From assembly GCA_041623895.1 (NCBI GenBank), contig JBFJVZ010000034.1:1-28812 (forward strand): a DNA stretch of 28,812 bases, given 5' to 3'. Shown here one piece after another: positions 7,381 to 15,471 of this stretch (the first letter of the stretch is position 1; every line of letters starts with the position of its first letter). The notes beneath the pieces are model-generated. The model saw only the letters and a program-made list of their open reading frames with translations. It ran no database searches and was not told where the DNA came from. The translations under genes were made by a program, and so were the position numbers. The stretch is from JBFJVZ01 sp041623895. Lineage in GTDB: Bacteria; Planctomycetota; Planctomycetia; Pirellulales; Pirellulaceae.

Positions 7381-8502
7381 ATGACGTCACTTAACAGCAC
7401 ATCGCTAGATCAGATTCATCGCGGTGCTTCGCTGCGCGCTGACGTTTGGTTTCTTTCCGGAGCGACGCAACCGGGGGATTCGATCCGGCATTTTCCGATT
7501 GACCAAGAAAATTACGATGTCGGTCGCAAGACGGGCGTTGCGCTCAAGCTCGGTTTCAGCACTGTCAGTGGAAATCACGCGTCATTGTGGTTGGAAGACG
7601 GCGTCTTGCACCTTAAGGACCACGACAGCACAAATGGTACCTACGTCAACGGCTCTCGAATCAGCGGCGAGATCATCCTCCACGAGGAAGACCTGATTCA
7701 TTTTGCCGAGGCTCCGTTTCGAGTGCGGCGACAATCGCCGCTCAGCCAGACTGCCGGCACGATCGCCAGAAATGTCTGCGAAGAGGCACTCGCGCTGGTT
7801 CAATTTGATCGCATGATGAGCGAAAAGCTCGTGCGACCTCACTTTCAGCCGATTGTTGATCTTGCCAGTGAATTGCCGGTCGGCTTCGAGATTCTCGGTC
7901 GTGGCAGGGTGTTCGGGTTGGAATCAGTGCATGCAATGTTTCACGCCGCCGAACAACTCAATCTAGAGGTCGAATTGAGTCGGCTGCTCCGTTGGGAAGG
8001 TATTCGACTCGGTCGTGACATCCCTGCGTGCCCGGAATTGTTTGTCAATACTCACCCCAAGGAAATCGAGGACATCGGCGGCTTGACCGACTCGCTGAAA
8101 AAAGTCCGCGAAATGGCCGAGAAAACTCCGCTGGTTCTGGAAATCCACGAGGCAGCGGTGACGAGCCGCAAGAAGATGCAGCACCTGGCGGGTGTCCTCA
8201 GCGATTTGGGGATACGCCTGGCGTTCGACGATTTTGGTTCCGGTCAGGCAAGACTTGCGGAGCTTGTCGAGGCTCGCCCCGATTTCGTTAAATTTGACAT
8301 CTCGCTGATTCGTTCGATTGATGTGGCCGAGTCTAGCCGCCGCCGGATGATGAAGTCCTTGGTGGATATGGTTCGGGCGCTGGAAATTCGTGCCTTGGCC
8401 GAAGGAATCGAGACCCCGGAAGAGGCGGCTGTCTGCAAAGAGATCGGTTTTGAACTGGCTCAAGGCTATCATTTCGGTCGCCCCGCCGCCCTGGAGCGGT
8501 GA
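7381..8502 (+). CDS. FHA-EAL protein: phosphothreonine-binding domain fused to c-di-GMP phosphodiesterase domain
   Basis: 373 residues, no membrane segments, probably cytoplasmic. The FHA domain spans about 37-115 with its conserved contacts: GRK (48-50), S-G-N-H (63-66) and STNGTYVNG (83-91), the standard phosphothreonine pocket. The EAL domain covers about 145-370. The catalytic glutamate is in FEIL (E170, so EIL instead of EAL), with N223 in FVNTHP, E254 in LEIHE, DDFGSG (283-288), K304, E341 in EGIET and Q361 in QGYHFGRP. The metal- and substrate-binding set is therefore essentially complete and hydrolysis of c-di-GMP to pGpG is plausible. The gene diverges from the ATPase-kinase operon and precedes the polysaccharide export genes by about 230 bp, suggesting that kinase signals are read by the FHA domain. 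No GGDEF domain is present. Confidence 0.93.
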   Translation: MTSLNSTSLDQIHRGASLRADVWFLSGATQPGDSIRHFPIDQENYDVGRKTGVALKLGFSTVSGNHASLWLEDGVLHLKDHDSTNGTYVNGSRISGEIILHEEDLIHFAEAPFRVRRQSPLSQTAGTIARNVCEEALALVQFDRMMSEKLVRPHFQPIVDLASELPVGFEILGRGRVFGLESVHAMFHAAEQLNLEVELSRLLRWEGIRLGRDIPACPELFVNTHPKEIEDIGGLTDSLKKVREMAEKTPLVLEIHEAAVTSRKKMQHLAGVLSDLGIRLAFDDFGSGQARLAELVEARPDFVKFDISLIRSIDVAESSRRRMMKSLVDMVRALEIRALAEGIETPEEAAVCKEIGFELAQGYHFGRPAALER

Positions 8503-8731
8503 ATGGCGGCGCGGCAGAAGCCTCGCCTTCTCCATCATCCGGCGCCTCGGATGTTCAAGTTTGTCGGTTTTGACGGATCATAGGTCAGCCAACAGTCGTA
8601 ACGATGATCCGAGTTGAGTTTGGCAGTGCCCAATGATGGGGCTCGTCCGATCAGAAGAGCGGGAGCGTGTCCTGACGGTTACACCGCCTGGTCGCTTTCT
8701 GCGCTAGCAAATCATTGCATGGAAGCATTTG

Positions 8732-10312
8732 ATGAAGATCCCCAGCAACCATTCCCCAGTCAGCTTGTCGCGTGCAAGAGTCAGCTTGCGGCTTGCAAGG
8801 AACAGCTTGCAGCGTGCAAGGCGAACAAGCTTACTTGCGCTCGTGATTTGCTTCACCGGATCGGCAATCGTCGTCGCTGCCGATATCAGAGACAATCCAT
8901 TCCTAAACAAGGAAGCAAAGGACAGTTCGATCGCCAAGCCAACGGGCTATGTACCTTCATATGTGCGAGAACTGCTTCCCAGCAATGACCCTGCGCCCGC
9001 GCATCCGGGGCTGCCCAAACCTCGTCCCAAACGATTGCCCGTCGTCTCGGCAGCCGGTGGAGTGAATTCCGCCGACGACTCAGCGGCTGATCCGCACGAG
9101 CCGAGCAAGTCGGACACAAAGCCCAGCGACACAAGCGTTTCACTGCCGCCGCCAACGCAAACGGAGCAACCACGCCAACTGCAGCCCAGGCCTGCCGTTG
9201 CGGGCGTCCGTAAACACAGCACGACGGCGGTGAGCAGCAGTTCTCGACTGCCGCTGCCGCACCCTTCGCAGCCAAACCATCCGGCACCGACGAAGACGGC
9301 GAGCGTCAACTGGCTACGCTCATCAACGGCGTCTTCCCATCGCAACGAAGCGCTGCGTCTTTTGGACCAGGCAATGCGGGAGTACAACGTGGGTGCTTGG
9401 GCGTCCGCAGAAGCGTCAGCGTGGGATTCGCTTCACCGATCCGCTGAAGGCATCGACATCCACCACCGAGCAATTGGCCAGGCTGCCTCCAGCGCAGCAG
9501 CCGACTTGCAGATCGCCCGTACAGCGATTCGCGAAGCTCGGGATTTTTCCGGCATTTACGGCAAATTAAGCACTGACGGCGTCGCGCGAATCGTCCGCTC
9601 GCACCAGACGACAGTTTTGAAGAATGAGCACCAGCCAGTGCGCGCCTCCGAGGCAATCGATCGGTACCTGAACGAAGCCCGCCTGCGATTAAGCCGGCTT
9701 GCGACATTGTGGGTCGAAGCGGCCCAGGCCATGGATTTGATCGCGGCAATTCAGCTTGGCCGCAACGAGCCAAGAACGTTGCCCTCGGAAACATCGCTTT
9801 GCTTGCGACGCGCGGCATTGCAAGGTCAACCGGGCAACGGAAGTCTCGCGTTACGGGTCGGGATGCAGTTGGCCGACTTGGGACTGAACCAGGAAGCACG
9901 ATGGGCGCTGGAGCGCGCCATGGCAATCCAGCCCACCCGACAAGCAGCCCAATCACTGGCCGTGGTGATGAAGCGAACGGGTGATCACCGTGCCGCCGCA
10001 GAGATGTCGGCGCAGGCCAATCAAACTTTCACCGCAGGGGCTACGTCACCTGCCCGGCGCGTCCCTGAAGTAACTCAACTATCGCCCGAGCAATTCGCGT
10101 CCTTGTCACCCTCGGTCATGATGCCGAGTGACCGCTCTCGCACGATCCAGGCAAACGTCGCTGCCCTGCAGGCCGACCACGACAGCCCGGTAGTAGCACC
10201 GGCGTCGTACCGAACCGCTTCCGATGCTGAGATTCAACAGGATCGCCCGCAGTCGAATCCAATCAAGTCAACTGCGAAACGTCTGTTAAGTCCGTTTAGG
10301 AAACTTTGGTAA
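8732..10312 (+). CDS. Secreted helical-repeat (TPR-like) protein paired with the polysaccharide exporter
   Basis: 526 residues from the ATG at 8732, which has GGAAG six bases upstream; a TTG directly before it is an alternative. The N terminus is odd: an arginine-rich segment of about 32 residues made of three 7-residue repeats comes before a normal hydrophobic core (33-48) ending VVAA-D, a likely signal peptidase I site. Residues about 60-170 are proline/serine-rich and disordered. Residues about 185-430 are helical, with tetratricopeptide-like pairs such as ALRLLDQAMREYNVGAWASA and LGLNQEARWALERAMAIQP. It is separated from the Wza-like gene by 28 bp on the same strand, and such pairs recur in planctomycetes. 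A role as periplasmic scaffold for exopolysaccharide assembly or export is an inference. No catalytic motif is seen. Confidence 0.75.
   Translation: MKIPSNHSPVSLSRARVSLRLARNSLQRARRTSLLALVICFTGSAIVVAADIRDNPFLNKEAKDSSIAKPTGYVPSYVRELLPSNDPAPAHPGLPKPRPKRLPVVSAAGGVNSADDSAADPHEPSKSDTKPSDTSVSLPPPTQTEQPRQLQPRPAVAGVRKHSTTAVSSSSRLPLPHPSQPNHPAPTKTASVNWLRSSTASSHRNEALRLLDQAMREYNVGAWASAEASAWDSLHRSAEGIDIHHRAIGQAASSAAADLQIARTAIREARDFSGIYGKLSTDGVARIVRSHQTTVLKNEHQPVRASEAIDRYLNEARLRLSRLATLWVEAAQAMDLIAAIQLGRNEPRTLPSETSLCLRRAALQGQPGNGSLALRVGMQLADLGLNQEARWALERAMAIQPTRQAAQSLAVVMKRTGDHRAAAEMSAQANQTFTAGATSPARRVPEVTQLSPEQFASLSPSVMMPSDRSRTIQANVAALQADHDSPVVAPASYRTASDAEIQQDRPQSNPIKSTAKRLLSPFRKLW
8761..8823 (+). repeat. 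Three tandem 21-bp repeats in the signal-peptide n-region
   Basis: Units at 8761-8781, 8782-8802 and 8803-8823 share CAGCTTG-N5-TGCAAG; a degenerate fourth follows. The unit length is seven codons, so copy-number change keeps frame. In the coding frame the units read SLSRARV, SLRLARN and SLQRARR. Each unit contains a TTG preceded by a purine-rich stretch (for example AAGGAACAGC before the third TTG), which could serve as an alternative start. Confidence 0.85.
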
Positions 10313-10340
10313 CCACATCATAAAACTGCCAATCAGAAAG

Positions 10341-11612
10341 ATGCACACGATGAGCAAGTGTCAATTTGGCGATCTGCAACGGACCATGATCCGATCGCTT
10401 TTGGCGATCACGATGGTGGTTTGCGCCGCCGGAAGCTCACTCGCGCAGCTCGTGGACCCCGATTCGCATGTCGATCCATCCTCTGCACAGAGTATGACTG
10501 CCGCAAGTACTGCTGCGGATGCACAAGTCCCCTGCGGATGCCGCAACGTCCCAGGCGGATTTCCTTGTGCCACCGGTTGCAAGAACTGCATGATGGCTGT
10601 CGATTGCCGAACCTGCAGTGGTGAAGAAGCGCGTTGGCGCGACATTCGTCCGATGGACTTCGGCGCCTACGGTCCCGGCGGATATGCGGGACCGTCACGC
10701 TACGCCCATCTCAGTGAGTACCGGCTGCGCCCCGGCGATCAATTGCAAGTCGTTTATCTGATCACGCGCCGGCAACTTTCGGGCCAGTACACGTTGGCGC
10801 CTGGCGACGAAGTTTTGATCGAATCAATCGCTGACGAAGATCTCGTTCGCGGAACGCTGGAGCGTGGTTTGGAAATCCAGCCCGATGGGACCTTAACCGT
10901 GCGACTGCTTGGCCAGATTCACGCCGCCGGCTTGACCGTTGCACAGCTTCGCGAAGTTCTGGACGAACAATACAAGAAATACTACGACCAGCCAGCCATC
11001 GACGTCACGCCCGTGCTTACCAACAGATTAGCCGAAGACATCCGGAATGCGGTTGGCGGCCAAAGCGGTCTGCAGCAACAGGCGCTGAACATCACAGTCA
11101 TGCCGGACGGAAAGATTCGCCTGCCCGGAATCGGCCAATTGTGTGTGCAAGGATTCTCGCTGAACGAGTTAAAAAAAGAAATCAATTTGCGATACGGCGA
11201 AGTAGTCGTCGGTCTGGAAGCAGAACCCATCTTGCTGCAACAAGCACCGCATGCCGTGTACGTGCTGGGAGAGGTCGCGCAGCCAAATCGTATCGAGGTC
11301 GTCAGTCCCACCACGGTCCTGGGCGCGATCGCTACCGCGGGCGGGCACCTACCGGGAGCCAATCTGCGGCAAGTCGTTATCTTCCGCCGCGCCGAAGACT
11401 GGCGTCTGATTTCGACCATGCTCGATCTGCAGGGAGCCGTCAATGGCAAACGCCCAACACCGGCCGATGAGATCTGGGTCCGCGATGGCGACGTCATCAT
11501 CGTACCAGCCAAGCCGATCGAACTGCTGGACCGATGGATTCAACAAGTCTTTACTGACGGCATCTACGGCGTCTTCCCGATTCAATTCGATGCTGCAACG
11601 ATCCGCTTTTAG
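10341..11612 (+). CDS. Wza-like polysaccharide biosynthesis/export protein with cysteine-rich N-terminal segment
   Basis: 423 residues. A signal peptide with core about 18-32 ends near SLAQ (36), so the product is exported. Residues 65-92 hold seven cysteines (CGC, then C76, C80, C83, C89, C92), which is unusual for this family and could form disulfides or bind metal. Two PGD motifs follow (YRLRPGDQLQV at 127-137 and LAPGDEVLI at 152-160), then the Poly_export domain with IQPDGTLTVRLLGQI near 179-193, and SLBB-like strands including VYVLGEVAQPNRIEV. The family builds the outer-membrane or periplasmic channel for exopolysaccharide. No typical lipobox is present, unlike Wza itself. ATGs at 10350 and 10386 are possible starts; the 10341 ATG abuts a purine run without spacer. 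It probably forms an operon with the helical-repeat gene upstream. Confidence 0.88.
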   Translation: MHTMSKCQFGDLQRTMIRSLLAITMVVCAAGSSLAQLVDPDSHVDPSSAQSMTAASTAADAQVPCGCRNVPGGFPCATGCKNCMMAVDCRTCSGEEARWRDIRPMDFGAYGPGGYAGPSRYAHLSEYRLRPGDQLQVVYLITRRQLSGQYTLAPGDEVLIESIADEDLVRGTLERGLEIQPDGTLTVRLLGQIHAAGLTVAQLREVLDEQYKKYYDQPAIDVTPVLTNRLAEDIRNAVGGQSGLQQQALNITVMPDGKIRLPGIGQLCVQGFSLNELKKEINLRYGEVVVGLEAEPILLQQAPHAVYVLGEVAQPNRIEVVSPTTVLGAIATAGGHLPGANLRQVVIFRRAEDWRLISTMLDLQGAVNGKRPTPADEIWVRDGDVIIVPAKPIELLDRWIQQVFTDGIYGVFPIQFDAATIRF

Positions 11613-11627
11613 TGACCGGTGCTTGGT

Positions 11628-12281
11628 CTACGGTTGAAAAATAACCGGCGCGCCCAGGCGTTTGTGGATCGCATTGCAGCGTTCCGGAGCCAAACGCAAA
11701 CCGTGCGCTAAATCGGCCAGGTATTGCGCTTCCTTGTACTCGTCCAAGTCAATGGCGATCAGGGAGATCTGATAGACCTGTTCTTCCATCCCCAACGGTA
11801 CCGACCAGGCAAATTCACGCGCATTTGCCTGTTTTGCAAACTCGCTTCGCAAAAATTCAATTTCGTCCTGCGAAACATCACCTAGCTGCCGGATAATTTC
11901 ATCCTGTTCTGCGGTTGTGATTTGCCCATCAGATTTCGCGGCCTGGACCATGGCCCGCACCAATACTTCCGCTTGTTCGTTCAGCGAATCGGATTCAGAA
12001 GCTTGTGGCCGCGGGGCTGGACGCCGCGCAGTGGGCGCCGGTTGCGGCGGCGATGCCTGCCGTGATGATCGGTGTTCCTGGGAAACGTTCAGCAGTTCTT
12101 CTAGACTTCGCGCCGTCTCGTCAATGGAACGCGGACGGCTTCGACTTGGCGGCGTGGGCTGACGAGGGGGAGCGGGCTGACGAGACTTGCCCGCCATCAT
12201 GTCCTTGAGCACGTCGCTGCCTGGACCGGAAGACTGCATTTTCTTGCCCAGCAGCGCTCCCAAGATATCTATCGCGTCCAT
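11628..12281 (-). CDS. DUF533/TerB-like protein
   Basis: 217 residues. The N-terminal stretch (MDAIDILGALLGKKM) resembles the start of YebE/DUF533 proteins. A disordered proline-, serine- and arginine-rich linker occupies about 30-100. The C-terminal 103-214 is the helical DUF533 domain with its acidic AAKSDGQITTAEQDEI block, equivalent to the metal-binding region of TerB-like folds, and the closing LAHGLRLAPERCNAIHKRLG helix. The start at 12281 has GGGAGA about seven bases upstream. Family function is unknown, although tellurite-resistance TerB and envelope stress are common associations. It lies about 100 bp downstream of the CDP-alcohol phosphatidyltransferase on the same strand and converges on the Wza-like gene with 15 bp between stops. 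Confidence 0.82.
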   Translation of the reverse strand: MDAIDILGALLGKKMQSSGPGSDVLKDMMAGKSRQPAPPRQPTPPSRSRPRSIDETARSLEELLNVSQEHRSSRQASPPQPAPTARRPAPRPQASESDSLNEQAEVLVRAMVQAAKSDGQITTAEQDEIIRQLGDVSQDEIEFLRSEFAKQANAREFAWSVPLGMEEQVYQISLIAIDLDEYKEAQYLADLAHGLRLAPERCNAIHKRLGAPVIFQP

Positions 12282-12379
12282 CGTCTGTTCTCCCGCCCGC
12301 AGATGTCACCGTAACAGCATCAACTGAATCCTGATGTTAACGAAGGGGATGGTGCCGCAACACCCAGCGATCTTTTGAA

Positions 12380-13072
12380 TCAAGAACTTCTCGTGATCCA
12401 CTCCGATTCATCGGGGGCGCTCCCCGACTGATTCACTTCCTTGACGGCGCGAACCAAATTGATCGGCAACTGCACCAACCCGATCACAATCAGAGTCCCG
12501 TAAAAGGCCAAGGCGACCTGGCCGGCGGTCAGCGGGAAGCTAACATTTTGACTTGCCGCAAGTCCAACCGAGGCGAGTACCAAGCCGAAGCCAACCAGCA
12601 CGGCTTTAAACTCTGTTGGACCGAAGCGGGCCAGCGTGAACTCGCCAGTTAACTTTGCCTTGATGTTCGTCAAAACGGCGATTGCGAACAAACAGATCAC
12701 GGCGACCAAGGCCAGATCTAATCGTCCACATGCCACACCGATTCCAACCAACCAATAAGCGAACGAGAGCGGATCGGTAAAATGATCCAGCAACTCGCCG
12801 CCATTGCGGCATTGCCCGGTACGACGCGCATGCGTGCCATCCACACAATCAGCCGTGTGGTTTCCCATCACGCCGACAGCAGCCAAAAGACCACCCCACC
12901 AGTACTGCGTCGAAAACGCGAAGCCGACGGCGCCGATGATGGCCAGCAAATGCCCCAACAAGACAATTCCTTCCGGTGGAAACCAGGCAGGAATTCGAAG
13001 ATGCGGATACAAAGCTTGCAGTCGAGGCCCAACAACCGGGTCCAAAATACTGTGCGAAATTCGCTTCGACAT
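12380..13072 (-). CDS. CDP-alcohol phosphatidyltransferase family membrane protein
   Basis: 230 residues from the ATG at 13072, which has AAGGGA about eight bases upstream; the frame is open to 13171 but the extra residues are not hydrophobic or family-like. The full catalytic signature D-x2-D-G-x2-A-R-x8-G-x3-D-x3-D is present as D75, D78, G79, A82, R83, G92, D96 and D100. It is flanked by several hydrophobic helices (about 35-70, 100-145 and 155-215), as expected for an integral membrane enzyme. These enzymes transfer a phosphoalcohol from a CDP-linked donor to a second alcohol in phospholipid synthesis. The substrate cannot be read from sequence, and the eukaryotic choline/ethanolamine phosphotransferase branch is as likely as PgsA or PssA. 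A small membrane protein gene lies upstream on the same strand. Confidence 0.9.
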   Translation of the reverse strand: MSKRISHSILDPVVGPRLQALYPHLRIPAWFPPEGIVLLGHLLAIIGAVGFAFSTQYWWGGLLAAVGVMGNHTADCVDGTHARRTGQCRNGGELLDHFTDPLSFAYWLVGIGVACGRLDLALVAVICLFAIAVLTNIKAKLTGEFTLARFGPTEFKAVLVGFGLVLASVGLAASQNVSFPLTAGQVALAFYGTLIVIGLVQLPINLVRAVKEVNQSGSAPDESEWITRSS

Positions 13073-13200
13073 TCCAAATTCCCTTTCTTCGGTATTCTGA
13101 CTCTGTGAGCTTAGAGCCCGCAGATCCAGGGACGCTTCGCATCTGGAGATGATCGCCGTGGAGAATCCCAAGCCTGGCTGACAACGATCTCTGGCGGCCT

Positions 13201-13596
13201 TTAAGCGGTCGACCCGGCGTGCTGTGTTTCGCCTTTACGACGATGCCTGTCGATATTCGTGATCACCGCGATCGCAGCAATCTGCAGCGTGGCAACCATC
13301 AATGGCGGAATCGACCTCAGCTTTGAGAAACCGGCTCGAATCCATGCTGGTTCGCGGTCGTGTTGCGTGGCAATCCACTGGTTGATGGTCAGATTACTTA
13401 GCATCCAAGTCGACGTGTGTTCCCAGCCTTGCTTTGTCCTTCTCCATCCAAGGGGAACAACTGCTTGCGACTGGATCTTCGTACCTTCGCAGTAGGCCTG
13501 TTCGCCAGCCTTGAGCGGTACAGACAAGCTGCTCAAAAGGATCCCGGTGGTGATCAGATTGGTCACGCTGCGCGAGCGTCGATTGCCTTTTTTCAT
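13201..13596 (-). CDS. Small secreted or membrane protein of unknown function
   Basis: 131 residues from the ATG at 13596; ATG 13614 and TTG 13626 would lengthen the N terminus by 6 or 10 residues. The basic MKKGNRRSRS start and hydrophobic ITTGILLSSLSVPLKA (15-30) look like a signal peptide. A second hydrophobic segment (about 97-115, PPLMVATLQIAAIAVIT) followed by basic RHRRKG looks like a C-terminal membrane anchor with the tail inside. I do not recognise the family. The gene is supported by codon-like composition, the signal-anchor arrangement and its position 128 bp upstream of the CDP-alcohol phosphatidyltransferase on the same strand, possibly co-transcribed. It could be a small membrane partner of that enzyme, but nothing direct shows this. 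Confidence 0.6.
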   Translation of the reverse strand: MKKGNRRSRSVTNLITTGILLSSLSVPLKAGEQAYCEGTKIQSQAVVPLGWRRTKQGWEHTSTWMLSNLTINQWIATQHDREPAWIRAGFSKLRSIPPLMVATLQIAAIAVITNIDRHRRKGETQHAGSTA

Positions 13597-13803
13597 GAAG
13601 GCATCCGCACGCATTCCCCGGACCAAGGCTCACAGATTCGCCGCCAGAAGCCTGCTAACGCGTTTCCCAGCAACGGTTTACTGTCGCTTGGGCTGATCGG
13701 CGCCGTCGCTGGATGTTGCCAAAGAGCAACAGGCCGGCCGCGCCTCGTGTTGCCCAAGTGCAACGCGGAATCGATGGGTTTGTCGCCAACAGGTGGGGAA
13801 GCC

Positions 13804-13883
13804 GTAGCGGAAATTCGCCCAGACGTCGCCAGTCTTTCGCGTGTCTTGGCGGATCAGGCGAAACTTTTGGCGAGTTCCGCTAC
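13804..13883. repeat. Long imperfect hairpin, REP-like intergenic element (copy 2)
   Basis: Outer arms GTAGCGGAA-ATTCGCC (13804-13819) and GGCGAGTTCCGCTAC (13869-13883) pair over GTAGCGGAA and CGCC with a small mismatch. An inner hairpin pairs CGCCA (13827-13831) with TGGCG (13847-13851), and CTTTCGC (13834-13840) can alternatively pair with GCGAAAC (13858-13864). The element lies just beyond the stop of the DUF6666-type gene and shares cores with the element at 693-756. The rest of the 304-bp gap 13597-13900 shows no supportable gene. Confidence 0.55.
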
Positions 13884-13900
13884 CTTGGAATCAGCACCAA

Positions 13901-15349
13901 TTATCGACGATTAACGATGAAGGTGCCGTTATCAGCAACGTCGAACATCGGGCGATTGAGTCGTCCATACGAGATTCCGCCGGGACGCCAGGTCAGTCCC
14001 AGTGAGATATTCCAACTTTCGTGCTGATTACCCCCACTGTTTCTGCCCTGTTCGGGGATCAAGTACGTGGCACCTGAATTCATCAACAAGCAGTGGTTCA
14101 GGGGCATCTCCAGCAAACTGCCGACCAATCCATCATCATCGTCGGTCCAGCCGACAAAACCGGTGTACGAGCCGCAGCGATTTATTTTTCGCTTTAGCAT
14201 GAATCGGTATTGATCGGTCGCTTCAAAGAAGTCCGTCGATCGGACAATATTTCCACTTAAATCACGAACGACGGTATCTGAAACGTCGTCATCGACACCG
14301 ACCATGTATTGAAACCCATAAGTGATGACACCGCCGGTATTCCAACTGATTTCGCCGCGCAGTTGTGCCAGGTCTACTTGGTAATACCAATCATCATTCA
14401 AGTAATCGACGGCCAGTCCCAGTTGCAGGCCGTAATCGACGCGGCGAAACAGACCTGCGGTTAAAAAGATCTGGTGCCGTCTTGCGGTGCTAAAGTCAGC
14501 TCCGGAAATGTTACTTTGCGTCGCACGCAGCCCGAATTGTGAGGAAATGTCGAAGCCCAACAAATGCTTCAGCGAGCGGCCTTCGTTGAATCCTTGGAAG
14601 AATCCAAAACTGCTGGAGCCAATTCGCTGGTCCGGATTGTTGGCATTGATGCTGGCGAAGTTGGCTGGCCCCTTGAATCCTTGGCTACCACAAAAGAAGT
14701 CAAATCGTTTCCAGTTACATTCCAGCAGCGGAAAGAACACGGGAACGCTGGAATGAGCGGCACCGGCACAAGAATCGCATCCGTAATCGACGATCACGTC
14801 TGATCCGCAAACCGGCGCATGCAGGGGGGCAATGCCGCATTCGGTGCAGCCTTCGATGCCACAGCCCGGTGCCTCCACATAACCGCATTCCGGCTGGACG
14901 TACGCGCAGCCAGGCTCAACGACTTCGACTCCGCAGACGCATTCGCCGCCATGGCCACAGTCACAGCCCGGCTCAATGCCACAAACGGCTTCGCCGCAAT
15001 CACAGATCACATCACCGCAACCGCAGCCCGGCTCGACGTAACCGTGGAAATCTTCCACAAACCCGACGCGTCTCACCTCGCCTTTGACCAGAGATCCGTC
15101 CAATGGTTTCGGTGGTATTTCGCCCAAGGCCTTCCCGCTGGCAGCCTGTGAAACCATCGATCTACGCCATCTGACGGTGCGTTTCACCGGTCGTTTCACG
15201 GGACGGGCTGTTGCCAAATCCACCCGGCGGGAGGCATATATGTGGTCGCCTGCATCGGCCGACGTGGCACAGGACGCAGCACTGATTAGGAACAGAGTGC
15301 TGAAAAAGGCGGTCGTGCCCAGCAGTTCGATTGCACGTCGCATTATCAT
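13901..15349 (-). CDS. Cysteine-rich surface protein, DUF6666-type, probable beta-barrel C-terminal part
   Basis: 482 residues. A signal peptide (basic MIMRR, core 8-27, likely cleavage after ADA near 33) indicates export. A basic region (about 51-63) is followed by 17 cysteines between residues 109 and 194, arranged as short C-x-C and E-P-G-C units with many glycines and acids. From about 200 to the end the chain alternates polar and aromatic residues in beta-strand-like segments (for example RRVDYGLQLGLAVDYLNDDWYY) and ends with FIVNRR, suggesting an outer-membrane barrel or surface beta-sheet domain. It matches the planctomycete family NCBI calls DUF6666 as far as I can recall. Function is unknown. 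The cysteine segment resembles the tail of the YTV protein encoded at 25172-26962, suggesting a shared disulfide-linked envelope layer. Confidence 0.75.
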   Translation of the reverse strand: MIMRRAIELLGTTAFFSTLFLISAASCATSADAGDHIYASRRVDLATARPVKRPVKRTVRWRRSMVSQAASGKALGEIPPKPLDGSLVKGEVRRVGFVEDFHGYVEPGCGCGDVICDCGEAVCGIEPGCDCGHGGECVCGVEVVEPGCAYVQPECGYVEAPGCGIEGCTECGIAPLHAPVCGSDVIVDYGCDSCAGAAHSSVPVFFPLLECNWKRFDFFCGSQGFKGPANFASINANNPDQRIGSSSFGFFQGFNEGRSLKHLLGFDISSQFGLRATQSNISGADFSTARRHQIFLTAGLFRRVDYGLQLGLAVDYLNDDWYYQVDLAQLRGEISWNTGGVITYGFQYMVGVDDDVSDTVVRDLSGNIVRSTDFFEATDQYRFMLKRKINRCGSYTGFVGWTDDDDGLVGSLLEMPLNHCLLMNSGATYLIPEQGRNSGGNQHESWNISLGLTWRPGGISYGRLNRPMFDVADNGTFIVNRR

Positions 15350-15471
15350 AGCGTGGCTTCTTGGTTAAAAAGATTCGTGATATCGCGGGCACGCTTAACC
15401 GCACCCCCCCTGATTTCTCGCCCATTGCCTGAGCATCCACTTTTTCTTTCGGCCTAATTACAACCGTTACT
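15350..15471. promoter_or_regulatory. Divergent region between the DUF6666-type gene and the beta-propeller gene
   Basis: 122 bp between divergent starts. It contains a C7 run and an AT-rich patch near the plus-strand start, but no promoter pair could be assigned with confidence. Confidence 0.25.

Noticed and set aside
8614..8988. 124-codon plus frame with the heptads SQLVACK, SQLAACK, EQLAACK
   Set aside because: The regular heptads come from the 21-bp DNA repeat in the wrong frame. The 8732 frame has a ribosome binding site, a signal peptide and a long continuation.
13417..13914. 165-codon plus-strand frame
   Set aside because: It overlaps the small membrane protein gene and the hairpin element, with no protein-like features.
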